Assembly (NCBI RefSeq): GCF_001425825.1
Contig: NZ_LMDM01000019.1
Location: 24,214-88,213, forward strand
Reading direction: 5' to 3'
DNA from: Rhizobacter sp. Root1238
Lineage (GTDB): Bacteria > Pseudomonadota > Gammaproteobacteria > Burkholderiales > Burkholderiaceae_C
DNA: 64,000 nucleotides
Shown: piece by piece, positions 1 to 10,829 of the stretch
Numbering within the stretch: the first letter of the stretch is position 1
Layout: each line of letters opens with the position of its first letter
The notes under the pieces: generated by a model
Database searches by the model: none
Seen by the model: the letters and a program-made list of their open reading frames with translations, nothing else
What the model was told of the DNA's origin: nothing
Program-made: the position numbers and the translations under genes

Positions 1-165
1 TTGAAGAGCCGCACCACGCAGCATGAACGATCGATCCGCGAGCTTCGCCTCGGGTTGCCCTCCGGCCTCCAGGTCGGTGACGAGCTTCGAAACTTCGAAG
101 GCATTCTTGCGGGCGCGGTCGCGTACACCGGATCGACGCCGCTGCTGACCGATTCGCAAGGCTGA
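1..165 (+). CDS. KaiC-like ATPase, C-terminal fragment
   Basis: This is the last 54 codons of a gene that begins before the window, read in frame 1 to a TGA at 163-165. The peptide contains HERSIRELRL, then LQVGDELRNFEGILAG and a short tail. This is the pattern seen at the end of the second RecA-like domain of KaiC-family proteins (REF...G..VG.PLR.F.GVLTG). In non-cyanobacterial bacteria such KaiC-like ATPases are usually linked to signalling genes rather than a full clock. The following histidine kinase starts 2 bases after this stop, so the two are almost certainly co-transcribed. The assignment rests only on this tail. A different RecA-fold family is possible but less likely. Confidence 0.7.
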   Translation: MKSRTTQHERSIRELRLGLPSGLQVGDELRNFEGILAGAVAYTGSTPLLTDSQG

Positions 166-167
166 GC

Positions 168-1802
168 GTGCAGCGCGACAGCAGCAACCGCCGGCGGGTC
201 CTCGTGCTCGCTCCCAGGGGCCGCGACGCCGCGGTGATCGAGCAGGTGCTGTCGGGGCTCGACATCGCCGTCGAGGTGTGCCCGAACCTGGCCGAGCTGA
301 CGGCCGGGCTCGGCGACGAGACGACCGCAGCCATCCTCACCGAGGAGTCGTTGAACGAAGACGGGGCTTCGTCGCTGCAGCGCTGGATCGAGAGCCAGCC
401 GCCGTGGTCGGACTTTCCGTTCGTGGTGCTGGCGACCCGGCAGCCGGCGCGGCGGTCCGCCAACGCGGCGGCGGCGCTGGCCCGACTGGGAAACGCGGTG
501 CTTCTCGAACGGCCGCTGAATGCCGACACGCTCGTCAGTGCCGCCAATTCGGCGATGAGGTCTCGCCGACGGCAGTACGACGCCCGGCGCCAGCTGGAAC
601 AGTACGAGGCCGTGGCCCTGGAGAACCAGCGGCTCTTCGAGGCCGAACGCCGCGCGCGTGCCGAAGCCGAGGCGGCCAACCGGGCCACCGATGATTTCCT
701 CGCGACGCTGTCGCACGAGTTGAGGACACCGCTGAGCGCGATCCTCGGATGGACCTATGTGCTTCAGCGGCGCCGCGGAGAACTCGGCGAGCTGGCCCGC
801 GGCATCGACACCATCCAGCGCAACGCGAACTCGCAGGCACGGCTCATCGAGGACCTGCTCGACATGAGCCGCATCGTCGCCGGCAAGGTCAGCCTGGAGT
901 TGCAGACGGTCGTGCCGTCGCAGTTGCTCGAACAGGTCGTGTCGTCGCTGCTGCCGAGCGCCCAGACCAAGGGGATCGAGCTCGTCACCGTGCTCGATCC
1001 GGCGCTGACGCCGATCACCGGCGACCCGCAGCGACTGCTGCAGGTGTTCCGGAACCTGATCGTGAACGCGCTCAAGTTCACGCCGGGCGGCGGCGTGGTG
1101 CGGGTCGAAGCCGCCGTGGAGGGGGAGGCGCTGGTGGTCCGGGTGGTCGACAACGGCGTCGGAATCTCGGCCGACTTCCTGCCGCACGTCTTCGAGCGGT
1201 TCCGGCAGGCGGACGGGTCGACGACCCGGTCGCAGGGCGGGCTGGGCCTGGGCCTGGCCATCGTCAGCCGCCTCGTCGAATTGCACGGCGGCTCGATCGC
1301 GGCGCAGAGCGACGGCATCGGCAAGGGCGCCACGTTCACCGTGCGCCTCCCGCCGATCGAGGCGGCGCAGCCGGTGCATGAAGCGGCGAACGACGCGGTG
1401 CACGGTCACCCGGGTGGGCGCGGGCGAATCCTGAACATCAGGATCCTGCTGGTGGAAGACGACCCCGACGGTCGCGAGATGGTCAACCAGCTGCTGCGGG
1501 ACGAGGGCGGCGAGGTCGTCGCCGTCGATTCCGCCGCGCGGGCCTTGTCGGCGCTGCGGGATGGCGTGTTCGACCTGATCGTCAGCGACATCGGCATGCC
1601 CGACATCGACGGCTACGAGTTCATGAAACGCATCCGCGACGCGGGCAATCCGATTCCGGCCATCGCGTTGACGGCCTTCGCGCGCCCTGAAGACAAGGCC
1701 AGGGCGCTGGAGGTCGGGTATTCAGCGCACATCAGCAAGCCGGTCGAGCCGCCTGCACTGATCGCTGCGGTCGCCGGCGTGATGGGTTCGGGCCGGCGGT
1801 GA
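168..1802 (+). CDS. Hybrid histidine kinase / response regulator
   Basis: A 544-residue cytoplasmic hybrid kinase with a GTG start. Residues 10-125 look like a degenerate receiver: the usual phospho-acceptor region reads LTEES, with no Asp. A charged coiled coil follows (135-175), then HisKA with the H-box SHELRTPL (His183), HATPase_c with a GLGLGLAIV G-box, and a C-terminal receiver (about 425-540) with ILLVEDDPDG and an intact acceptor in IVSDIGMPD. No transmembrane segment or signal peptide is visible. It follows the KaiC-like gene by 2 bases. KaiC-like ATPases are known to pair with such kinases, so its input may come from that protein (inference). Confidence 0.85.
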   Translation: MQRDSSNRRRVLVLAPRGRDAAVIEQVLSGLDIAVEVCPNLAELTAGLGDETTAAILTEESLNEDGASSLQRWIESQPPWSDFPFVVLATRQPARRSANAAAALARLGNAVLLERPLNADTLVSAANSAMRSRRRQYDARRQLEQYEAVALENQRLFEAERRARAEAEAANRATDDFLATLSHELRTPLSAILGWTYVLQRRRGELGELARGIDTIQRNANSQARLIEDLLDMSRIVAGKVSLELQTVVPSQLLEQVVSSLLPSAQTKGIELVTVLDPALTPITGDPQRLLQVFRNLIVNALKFTPGGGVVRVEAAVEGEALVVRVVDNGVGISADFLPHVFERFRQADGSTTRSQGGLGLGLAIVSRLVELHGGSIAAQSDGIGKGATFTVRLPPIEAAQPVHEAANDAVHGHPGGRGRILNIRILLVEDDPDGREMVNQLLRDEGGEVVAVDSAARALSALRDGVFDLIVSDIGMPDIDGYEFMKRIRDAGNPIPAIALTAFARPEDKARALEVGYSAHISKPVEPPALIAAVAGVMGSGRR

Positions 1803-1828
1803 CCGGGAGGGGTGCCCCCCTCGCCACG

Positions 1829-3079
1829 TCACCCGGCGACCGCCACCGGCTTGTCGGCACGCTGCAACCGCCACACCAGCAGGAACGACGCGACCGAGGC
1901 CGCCACCACCACGTGGCCGACCCAGTCGAAGTGCTGCAGCCGCCCATCGGCCCCCGCCGTGACGATGTGGCCGGCCACCACCGACGCGATGCCGCCCGAC
2001 AACTGCTGCACCGACGAGCTGATCGCGTTGAACGCACCCCGCTGCGCCGGCGAGGGCACGCCGGCGACCATGGCCTGGAACGGGATCATCCGCGAGAAGA
2101 TCCCGACGAACAGCACCGCGTTGACCGCGATCAGCACCGGCAGCGGCACCGGGCCGAGGTGCGTGTAGATCTGCACCATCGTCATCGCCAGCAGCGTGCC
2201 CACCGTGAACATGCGGAACTTGCCGAACCTGTCGGCGGCCCGCCCGATCAGCGGTCCGAAGACGATCGTGCACAGGCCCGTCACCAGGTACACCACCGGC
2301 AGGCTGTGCAAGTCGATACCGAGGTTGTTGACGGTGAAGGCGCTGCTGAACGGCATCAGCATGAAGCCCCCGGTGGTCAGCAGTGCGGTCGCCGCGAACG
2401 CCAGCAGGTGGCGCGGCACCGCCACCGTGTGCAGCAGGTGCGCGAAGGCGCCCCGTTCCTGCGGCAGCTTCAGGTGCCCGTCCACCGGCTGCAGGCGCCA
2501 TGCCACCACCACGCCGCCCACGAGCCCGAGCGCGGCCATCGCGAAGAACGGCATGTGCCAGTCCCAGTGGTTCGACAGGTACAGCCCGGCCGGCAGGCCC
2601 AGTACCTGGCTGGCGGCGAACGCGGTCTGGATCACCCCCATCACGCGGCCGCGCATCGAGGCCGGGAACAGGTCGGTCGAGATCGCGAGCACGATCGAGC
2701 CGATCACGCCGCCGAACAGGCCGGTGACGATGCGCGCCGCGAGCAGGCTTTCGAAGGTCGGCGCAAGCCCGCACCACAGCGTGCCCAGCACGAAGCCGCC
2801 ATAGAAGAACAGCAGCAGCTTCTTGCGGTCGAAGCGGTCGGCGAAGCCGGCCGTCAGCAGCCCGGCGGTGCCGGCGCTGAACGCATAGGCCGAGACGACG
2901 AGCCCGAACTGCTTCGGCGTGATCGACAGCGCCGGCATGATCAGCGCGCCGAGCGGCGCCATCAGCATGAAGTCGAGGATGACGGCGAACTGCAGGAACG
3001 CGAGCAGCCCCAGCACCACCTTCTGGTAGCCGGTGAAGACCGGGACGGCCACTGCGGTGGGGGCGGGAGCTGCACTCAT
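1829..3079 (-). CDS. MFS transporter
   Basis: A 416-residue major facilitator superfamily permease with about twelve hydrophobic segments. The N-terminal half carries the family loop signature (GFADRFDRKK between TM2 and TM3), repeated as GRAADRFGKF in the C-terminal half. Length fits 12-TM drug/proton antiporters (DHA1-like), but the substrate cannot be read from sequence. The start at MSAAPAPTA is preferred over a longer in-frame ORF because it overlaps the stop of the upstream small membrane protein by ATGA, typical of translational coupling. It is the last gene of the ECF sigma operon, so it may be induced by that sigma factor. Confidence 0.85.
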   Translation of the reverse strand: MSAAPAPTAVAVPVFTGYQKVVLGLLAFLQFAVILDFMLMAPLGALIMPALSITPKQFGLVVSAYAFSAGTAGLLTAGFADRFDRKKLLLFFYGGFVLGTLWCGLAPTFESLLAARIVTGLFGGVIGSIVLAISTDLFPASMRGRVMGVIQTAFAASQVLGLPAGLYLSNHWDWHMPFFAMAALGLVGGVVVAWRLQPVDGHLKLPQERGAFAHLLHTVAVPRHLLAFAATALLTTGGFMLMPFSSAFTVNNLGIDLHSLPVVYLVTGLCTIVFGPLIGRAADRFGKFRMFTVGTLLAMTMVQIYTHLGPVPLPVLIAVNAVLFVGIFSRMIPFQAMVAGVPSPAQRGAFNAISSSVQQLSGGIASVVAGHIVTAGADGRLQHFDWVGHVVVAASVASFLLVWRLQRADKPVAVAG

Positions 3080-3429
3080 TCGGCGGCTCCGTCGCGATGG
3101 AACGGACCCGCGCCCATGCGGGACTCCATCTTCGAACGCAGGCCGCGGCGGAACTGCTCGCGCTCTTCGGGTGTCATCGAATGCCAGCGGTGGCCGAAGC
3201 GGTGGCCGTGCCAGCCGCCATGCCCGCGGAAGCCGCCGAACAGGATGCGGCACAGCACCAGCAGCCCGAGCGCGTGCGGGTAGTCGATGACCTGGGCACC
3301 GCTCAGCAGCCCCGGGACGATCGCGTTCCACAAGCCCATCACCACCGCGCCGAGCGCGGCCACCGCGACCAGCATCAGCACCGCGCGGCCCAGGAACCTC
3401 GCCTTGAATCTCATCGTGTCTTTCATCAT
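3076..3429 (-). CDS. Small two-TM membrane protein in sigma operon
   Basis: A 117-residue protein with two hydrophobic stretches (about 14-36 and 50-66). These are followed by a Gly/His-rich linker (GGWHGHRFGHRWH) and a basic amphipathic tail containing MTPEEREQFRRGLR. It lies between the ECF sigma gene, 9 bases upstream, and the MFS gene, with which it overlaps by 4 bases. I do not recognise a named family. Position right after an ECF sigma gene suggests it could act as, or replace, an anti-sigma factor, but it lacks a visible zinc-finger anti-sigma motif. The His-rich part could bind metal (inference only). Confidence 0.7.
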   Translation of the reverse strand: MMKDTMRFKARFLGRAVLMLVAVAALGAVVMGLWNAIVPGLLSGAQVIDYPHALGLLVLCRILFGGFRGHGGWHGHRFGHRWHSMTPEEREQFRRGLRSKMESRMGAGPFHRDGAAE

Positions 3430-3438
3430 GTTTCTCCT

Positions 3439-4032
3439 TCAGTCTTCCAGTTCGTCATAAATGGGTTGCAGGCGCGAGCGCAGGTAGAGCACCGCGTAGC
3501 GCTTGCGGGCCAGCAAGGTGTTGATGGGCACGCCGCTGCCCGCGGCCATGTCCTTGAAGCTGTGGCCTTCGAGCTCGTGCGCGACGAAGACCTCGCGCTG
3601 GTTCGCCGGCAGGTCGTCGAGCGCCTGCTGCAACGTGTTCAGCAGCACCGAGCGCGCATAGGCCGCCTCCGGCCCGGCGTCGGGTGACGGCAGGGCCAGG
3701 TCGAGGCTCGACTCGTCGTCGTCGTCCAGGTCGTCGAAGTCGTGCAGCGGCTGCTCGCGCTTCTTGCGGAAACGGTCGACGATGCGGAAGCGCGCCACCC
3801 GGTAGAGCCACGCGCTGACCTGCTCGATCGCAGCCGGCAGCCGGTAGGCCTCGACGAATTCTTCCAGCACGTCCTGCAGGATGTCCTCGGCCTCGCCCGG
3901 GTCCCGCACGCGCCGCCGAATGAAATCGCCCAGCCGGCCGGACTCGCGCCGGACCGTGGCGGCGATGTCACGGTCGGGGTCGGCGCGGTCCGGGAAGGTC
4001 ACGGCGGCGGCAGGCTGCGTTGGCGGGTCCAT
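3439..4032 (-). CDS. ECF-type RNA polymerase sigma factor
   Basis: A 197-residue sigma-70 family protein with region 2 (about 30-92; GEAEDILQDVLEEFVEAY, then AWLYRVARFRIVDRFRKK) and region 4 (about 133-185; LPANQREVFVAHELEGHSFKD). An acidic linker (DDLDDDDESS) joins the two. There is no region 1 or 3, as expected for the extracytoplasmic-function group. The next genes on the same strand are a small membrane protein and an MFS transporter, presumably part of its regulon. No classical anti-sigma gene is adjacent, so how it is kept inactive is not evident. Confidence 0.88.
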   Translation of the reverse strand: MDPPTQPAAAVTFPDRADPDRDIAATVRRESGRLGDFIRRRVRDPGEAEDILQDVLEEFVEAYRLPAAIEQVSAWLYRVARFRIVDRFRKKREQPLHDFDDLDDDDESSLDLALPSPDAGPEAAYARSVLLNTLQQALDDLPANQREVFVAHELEGHSFKDMAAGSGVPINTLLARKRYAVLYLRSRLQPIYDELED

Positions 4033-4071
4033 GCCTGGGTAGACGTTCGTGCCGCCCGAATATTGTGGAGG

Positions 4072-5763
4072 CTACGGTTGTCGGCCCCGGCAGGCAGCGA
4101 ACAGGTCGAGATCGGCGCGGTACACGACCGTCTTCGCGCGCATGAAGCCCAACACGCTCGGCACCAGGTTGTCGTGGCTCAGCGCGGTGTCGCGCCGGCC
4201 TTGCAGGCAGCTCATCGCGACGCCGGTCGCAGCCTCGGTCTGCGGCGCGAGCCACACCACCAGCGGCACGTGCTTCTGCTCGCGCGGCGCGATGCCGTAG
4301 GGCAGGCCGTGCAGATACAGGTTGTTCTCGCCGAGCGATTCGCCATGGTCCGACAGGTACAGCAGCGCCGGGTCGTAGCCGCCGGCCTGCCGTCCCAGCC
4401 AGTCGATGGCCTGCCCGAGCACGCTGTCGGTGTAGGCGATCGAGTTGTCGTAGGCATTGAGCAGCTGCTGGCGGTCGCACTGCTGCAGCACGTTGGTCGT
4501 GCACTCCGGCATGAAAGGCTTGCGACCCGGCGGCGAGCGCTTCGAGTACGCCGGCCCGTGGCTGCCCATCTGGTGCAGCACCAGCACCACACCGCGTGCG
4601 CGGCGTTCGGCCGGCAGCGCGGCCAGCCGCTGGTCGAGCCCGTGCAGCAAGGCCTCGTCGAGGCATTCGCCGCCATCGCACAACCCGGCCGGCATCGGCG
4701 CGGCACCAGGCGCCAGTCGGTAGGCGTCGTCATGCGGCACGCGTTCGCACAGGCCCTTGCAGCCGGCCTGGTTGTCGAGCCACAGCACCGCGAGGCCGGC
4801 ACGCTGCAGCACGTCGAGCAGGTTCTCGAAGTCCTGGTCGCGCGATTCGTAGGCCTGCTTGCCCAGGTGCGAGAACATGCAGGGCAGGGAGGTGGCGGTG
4901 CTGGTGCCGCACGAGGTGACGTCGCTGAAGCTGACGACGCCGTGCGCGGCCAGCGCCGGCGTGGTCGCGCGGCCGTAGCCGTTCAGCGCGAAATGATCGG
5001 CCCGCGCCGTCTCGCCGACCACCAGCGCGAGCAGCAGCGGCTTCGCGCCCGGCGCCGGGGGGGCAAGCGCGACATCGGTGCCGATCGCGACCGGCGGCCC
5101 GGCCGGCCGGGCGTTGGCGTCGTGCACCAGCATGCCGAGCGCGTAGAACGAATTCAGCGGATTGATCTTGTAGCGCAGCGTGTTGTGGGTGCGCATCGTC
5201 GACGCGAGGTCGGCGAACAGCGCGCCGGCGACGGCCACCATCACGACCACCGCGACCACCGCGCCCACCAGGTTGCGGCCCGCCTGCCGCAGCACGCCCG
5301 GCGCCTGCAAGGGCCGGCGCCACAGCCAGGCCAGCGGCAGCAGCGCGATCACGATGACGCTCACCGCCATGCGCAGGCTCAGCAGGTCGCGCGTTTCGCG
5401 CAGGTCGGTCTGCAGCACGTTGGTCATCATCGTGCTGTCGATCACGACGTTGTAGGTGCCCATGAAATGCGCACCGAACGCCGCCGCCAGCAGGAAGAGG
5501 CCGATCGCCGGCTTGATGCTCCAGCGCCAGGCCAGCAGCGCCAGCACCAGCGTGTTGAGGCACGCGACGATCACGCCGAACGCGACGATGAAGAGCGTGC
5601 CGCGCGAGCCCTGCATCTCGGGCAGCGCCTGCAGCGATTGCCACAGCGGCCAGTTCGCGAGGGCGGCGATCCACACGCCGGCGAGCACCGCGAGCGTCAG
5701 CGGATTCCAGGTGGATCGGTGCGGGGTGGGGGGGAACAGGGCCCGGTTGCGTCCAAGGTGCAT
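4072..5763 (-). CDS. eptA: Phosphoethanolamine transferase, EptA type
   Basis: A 563-residue inner-membrane enzyme of the family that moves phosphoethanolamine from phosphatidylethanolamine to lipid A. About five N-terminal TM segments (residues 22-185) precede a periplasmic sulfatase-fold domain. Visible catalytic elements are VVGETARADHF (Glu251, metal ligand), SCGTSTATSLPCMFS (Thr287, expected nucleophile) and DHGESLGE near the C-terminus. Several cysteines in the soluble domain fit the family's disulfides. The start MHLGRN is chosen because the reading frame upstream belongs to the shadow of the neighbouring gene. The known role is lipid A modification and polymyxin resistance; core-oligosaccharide modification (EptB/EptC-like) is the alternative. 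Confidence 0.87.
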   Translation of the reverse strand: MHLGRNRALFPPTPHRSTWNPLTLAVLAGVWIAALANWPLWQSLQALPEMQGSRGTLFIVAFGVIVACLNTLVLALLAWRWSIKPAIGLFLLAAAFGAHFMGTYNVVIDSTMMTNVLQTDLRETRDLLSLRMAVSVIVIALLPLAWLWRRPLQAPGVLRQAGRNLVGAVVAVVVMVAVAGALFADLASTMRTHNTLRYKINPLNSFYALGMLVHDANARPAGPPVAIGTDVALAPPAPGAKPLLLALVVGETARADHFALNGYGRATTPALAAHGVVSFSDVTSCGTSTATSLPCMFSHLGKQAYESRDQDFENLLDVLQRAGLAVLWLDNQAGCKGLCERVPHDDAYRLAPGAAPMPAGLCDGGECLDEALLHGLDQRLAALPAERRARGVVLVLHQMGSHGPAYSKRSPPGRKPFMPECTTNVLQQCDRQQLLNAYDNSIAYTDSVLGQAIDWLGRQAGGYDPALLYLSDHGESLGENNLYLHGLPYGIAPREQKHVPLVVWLAPQTEAATGVAMSCLQGRRDTALSHDNLVPSVLGFMRAKTVVYRADLDLFAACRGRQP

Positions 5764-5798
5764 CCCGGAATTGTGGCAGCAGCCGGCTGAAGCGAGGC

Positions 5799-7475
5799 TC
5801 AGGGCGGGGCGTCGGCGGAGGCGACCGGCTCGGCCTCGGCAGGCGCGCCGCGCTCGCGCAGCGTCAGCGCACCGGCCTGGCGGCCCGAGGCCTGCCCGAG
5901 CGACGGCATCGCGCTGCCGGCGTAGCGGCTGCGCAGTGCCTCGACGCGCTCCTGCAGCGGCGCGGCATCGGCGATCTTCTCGTGGTGGCGCTGCAGCGTC
6001 ATGCGCGCCATCTCGATCAGCTTGCCGTTCAGCGTGCGCTCGCCGTGCGCCAGCAGCAGCTGCACCGCGCCCCGGTGGTCGCCCGACAGCGTGTGCGACA
6101 CCGCCTGCTCGGCCATCTCGTTGATGCGCTGCTGCGCGTCGCGCACGCGCTGCGCATGCGGCGGGTGGCTCGAGGCGGTGCGCGCCAGCAGCTCGGCCAG
6201 TCCCTTCGCGCTCGCGAAACGCAGCGCCAGCGTGTCGACCCAGTCGTCGGCGCCGTCCAGGTTCAGCTCGGCGGCGGTGAGTTGCGACACCAGGCTCAGC
6301 ACGTTGCACGCCGCCTCCATGTCGAGGCCCGGCTCGCGCAGCTCGCGCGTGATCTCGCGCACCGCGGCGATGGCCGCACCAAGTTGCTTCTGCAGCATCA
6401 GGTTGAACACCTCGACGACCGCGGCGAAGCGCTGCAGGCGCCGGCTCTGCGGCGCCTTTTCCAGCGCATGCCGCAGGTTGTCGAGGCAGCGCTGCAGGCC
6501 CTTCGAGTCGCGCTGGTGGAAGCGCGTGAAAGCCAGCAGCACCAGTGTCTGGTGGTCGAACATCTTCGAGCTGATGCCGACCGAGGCGGCGCGCTCCAGC
6601 ATGCGGCCGGCCTCGTCGCGGTCGCCCATGTAGAAGGCCAGCATGCCGTGCTTCTGCAGCCGGCTGATGGAGCCGGGCGTCAGCGCGGTGGCACGCTTGT
6701 AGGTGTCCAGCGCACTCTGCAGGTCGCCTTGCTCGACCTGCACGCGGCCCATCACGTCGTAGGCGTCGACGAAGCTCGGGTGGTCGCCGATCAGGCTTTC
6801 GAGCGTGCGCAGGGCGGGGCCCGACTGGCCGGCATCGAGCTGGCTGCGCGCGATGCCCAGGCGCGCCCACGGGATCGCGCCGGTCTTCTGCACTTCCTCG
6901 AACATCTGGCGCGCTTCGGCGTGCTTGCCGACGCGCAGCAGCAGTTCCGAGCCGATGCGCGCCGCGTACAACCAGTACGGGCCGCGCTGTTCGAAGCGGG
7001 TGGCGCACAGCGCGGCACCGCGCTCGAAGTCGCCTTCCTCGATCGCGAGGAAGATCTCGCCGAGCGATTTCTTGCGCCGGCGCGCCTGCATCAGTCGTTC
7101 GCCGAGCGCGGTCGCGGTGTGGGGTTTCAGCAGGTAGCTGTCGAGCGCCGATTCGGCGGCATCGGCGACCAGCGAGTACGAGGCTTCGCTGGTGACGATG
7201 ATGAAGACGGTGGACAGCGGCAGCAGCTGGTTGCGCCGCAGGTCGTCGAGCAGGTTCTGGCCGGAGTAGCCGGTGGCGCTGAAGCTGTGCTCGCACAGCA
7301 CCACGTCGAACGGGCGGGCTTCCAGCTGCTTGCGGGCGTCCTCGATGCGGCCGCATTGCACGACCGTGCCGACGCCGAAATCGCGCAGCTGGGCGGAAAG
7401 AATGCTGCGCGAGGTCGGGTTCGGGTCGATGACCATCGCCCGGCACTGCGCGATATCACGGTCAAGCGGAGCCAT
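5799..7475 (-). CDS. Receiver-like domain plus TPR protein
   Basis: A 558-residue soluble protein. Residues 12-125 form a receiver-like fold with MVIDPNPTS and a conserved Lys (LLKPHT), but the phospho-acceptor position reads VLCEH, that is Glu62 instead of Asp. This could mimic constitutive phosphorylation or mean loss of control. The rest is helical repeats of TPR type (for example ARLGIARSQLDAGQSGPALR and VMGRVQVEQGDLQSALDTYK). No DNA-binding or enzymatic output domain is visible. Receiver-TPR proteins are common in Burkholderiales, but the partner is unknown. Confidence 0.75.
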   Translation of the reverse strand: MAPLDRDIAQCRAMVIDPNPTSRSILSAQLRDFGVGTVVQCGRIEDARKQLEARPFDVVLCEHSFSATGYSGQNLLDDLRRNQLLPLSTVFIIVTSEASYSLVADAAESALDSYLLKPHTATALGERLMQARRRKKSLGEIFLAIEEGDFERGAALCATRFEQRGPYWLYAARIGSELLLRVGKHAEARQMFEEVQKTGAIPWARLGIARSQLDAGQSGPALRTLESLIGDHPSFVDAYDVMGRVQVEQGDLQSALDTYKRATALTPGSISRLQKHGMLAFYMGDRDEAGRMLERAASVGISSKMFDHQTLVLLAFTRFHQRDSKGLQRCLDNLRHALEKAPQSRRLQRFAAVVEVFNLMLQKQLGAAIAAVREITRELREPGLDMEAACNVLSLVSQLTAAELNLDGADDWVDTLALRFASAKGLAELLARTASSHPPHAQRVRDAQQRINEMAEQAVSHTLSGDHRGAVQLLLAHGERTLNGKLIEMARMTLQRHHEKIADAAPLQERVEALRSRYAGSAMPSLGQASGRQAGALTLRERGAPAEAEPVASADAPP

Positions 7476-7530
7476 CCCGCCTTATCGGATGGGGCGACGG
7501 CCGCTTGAGCGCCCGCGCCCGCGGACCGTC

Positions 7531-8691
7531 CTACTTGAACAGATCCTTCACATGGTCGGTCCAGCTCTTGGCATTCGGCGAATGCTTGCCGCCCGACTTG
7601 TTGAAGGACTCGTCCAGCTCCTTCAGCAGCTTGCGCTGGTGCTCGGTCAGCTTGACCGGCGTCTCGACGCTGATGTGGCAGTACAGGTCGCCCGGGTAGC
7701 TGGAACGCACGCCCTTGATGCCCTTGCCGCGCAGCCGGAAGGTCTTGCCGTGCTGCGTGCCTTCGGGCAGCTCGATCTCGGCCTTGCCGCCCAGCGTCGG
7801 CACCTCGATGCCGCCGCCCAGCGCCGCGAGCGTCAGCCCGACCGGCACGGTGCAGTGCAGGTCGTCGCCGTCGCGCTCGAAGATCTCGTGCTGCTTGATG
7901 CGGATCTCGATGTACAGGTCGCCGGCCGGGCCGCCGTTGGTGCCCGGCTCGCCGTTGCCGGCCGAGCGGATGCGCATGCCTTCGTTGATGCCGGCGGGGA
8001 TCTTCACCTCCAGCGTCTTGGTCTTCTTGATCTTGCCCTGGCCGTGGCAGGTGACGCACGGCTCGGGAATGATCTTGCCGGTGCCGTGGCAGTGCGGGCA
8101 GGTCTGCTGGATGCTGAAGAAGCCCTGGCGCATGTGCACCGTGCCGGCGCCATTGCAGCTCGGGCAGGTCTTCGCGCTGGTGCCGGGCTTGGCGCCGCTG
8201 CCGTGGCAGGTCTCGCACTCTTCCCAGCTCGGGATGCGGATCTGCGTTTCCTTGCCGCGCGCCGCCTCTTCGAGCGTGATCTCCATCGCGTAGCTCAGGT
8301 CGCTGCCGCGGAACACCTGCTGGCCGCCGGCGCCGCCGCGGCGCTGGCCGCCACCGCCCTGGCCGCCGAAGATGTCGCCGAAGATGTCGCCGAAGGCCTC
8401 GGCGAAGCCGCCGAAACCCTCGCCGCCCTGGCCGCCCGGACGGAAGCCGCCGGCGTTCGGGTCGACGCCGGCATGGCCGTACTGGTCGTAGGCCGCGCGT
8501 TTCTGCGCGTCGGAGAGCATCTCGTAGGCCTCCTTGACCTCCTTGAACTGCTCTTCGGACTTCTTCGCCCCGTCGCCCTGGTTGCGATCGGGGTGGTGCT
8601 TCATGGCCAGCTTGCGGTAGGCCTTCTTGATGTCCTCGTCGGACGCGTTCTTCGCGACGCCGAGGATTTCGTAGTAGTCACGCTTTGCCAT
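7531..8691 (-). CDS. dnaJ: Chaperone DnaJ
   Basis: A 386-residue Hsp40 co-chaperone that stimulates the DnaK ATPase and delivers substrates. It has a J domain with HPD at residues 33-35, then a Gly/Phe-rich linker. Four CxxCxGxG zinc-binding repeats follow ([32 protein letters not shown]), then the C-terminal substrate-binding and dimerisation domains. Length matches type I DnaJ. It is the last gene of grpE-dnaK-dnaJ, 78 bases after dnaK, with a hairpin in the gap. Confidence 0.98.
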   Translation of the reverse strand: MAKRDYYEILGVAKNASDEDIKKAYRKLAMKHHPDRNQGDGAKKSEEQFKEVKEAYEMLSDAQKRAAYDQYGHAGVDPNAGGFRPGGQGGEGFGGFAEAFGDIFGDIFGGQGGGGQRRGGAGGQQVFRGSDLSYAMEITLEEAARGKETQIRIPSWEECETCHGSGAKPGTSAKTCPSCNGAGTVHMRQGFFSIQQTCPHCHGTGKIIPEPCVTCHGQGKIKKTKTLEVKIPAGINEGMRIRSAGNGEPGTNGGPAGDLYIEIRIKQHEIFERDGDDLHCTVPVGLTLAALGGGIEVPTLGGKAEIELPEGTQHGKTFRLRGKGIKGVRSSYPGDLYCHISVETPVKLTEHQRKLLKELDESFNKSGGKHSPNAKSWTDHVKDLFK

Positions 8692-8716
8692 GGGTGCTCA
8701 TGCTTGAAATGCAAAT

Positions 8717-8746
8717 CCCCCGTGCGCCTGTGACAGCCCACGGGGG
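8717..8746 (-). terminator. Hairpin between dnaK and dnaJ
   Basis: CCCCCGTG (8717-8724) and CACGGGGG (8739-8746) form an 8-bp G/C-rich stem with a 14-nt loop in the dnaK-dnaJ gap. On the minus strand it is followed by a moderately T-rich stretch (ATTTGCATTTC), not a clean U-run. It may attenuate readthrough so that dnaJ is made at a lower level than dnaK, or protect the dnaK 3' end. This is structural inference only. Confidence 0.5.
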
Positions 8747-8769
8747 TACCGCTCAGCGAACCGCCGGGC

Positions 8770-10731
<1,962 letters not shown>

Positions 10732-10829
10732 GTGGTTCTCCTGAATTCCGAAAATCTTGATGTTGTCGAGTTGTGGATAAGTCGGGCCGTTTCAAGGGGC
10801 CGGGCTTGTGGACAGCCGCCTGGGTTGCG

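Noticed and set aside
10732..10829. Second heat-shock promoter directly before dnaK
   Set aside because: CTTGAAA is present on the minus strand, but the sequence 17 bases on (CACAACT) is a poor -10, so I mention it only under dnaK.
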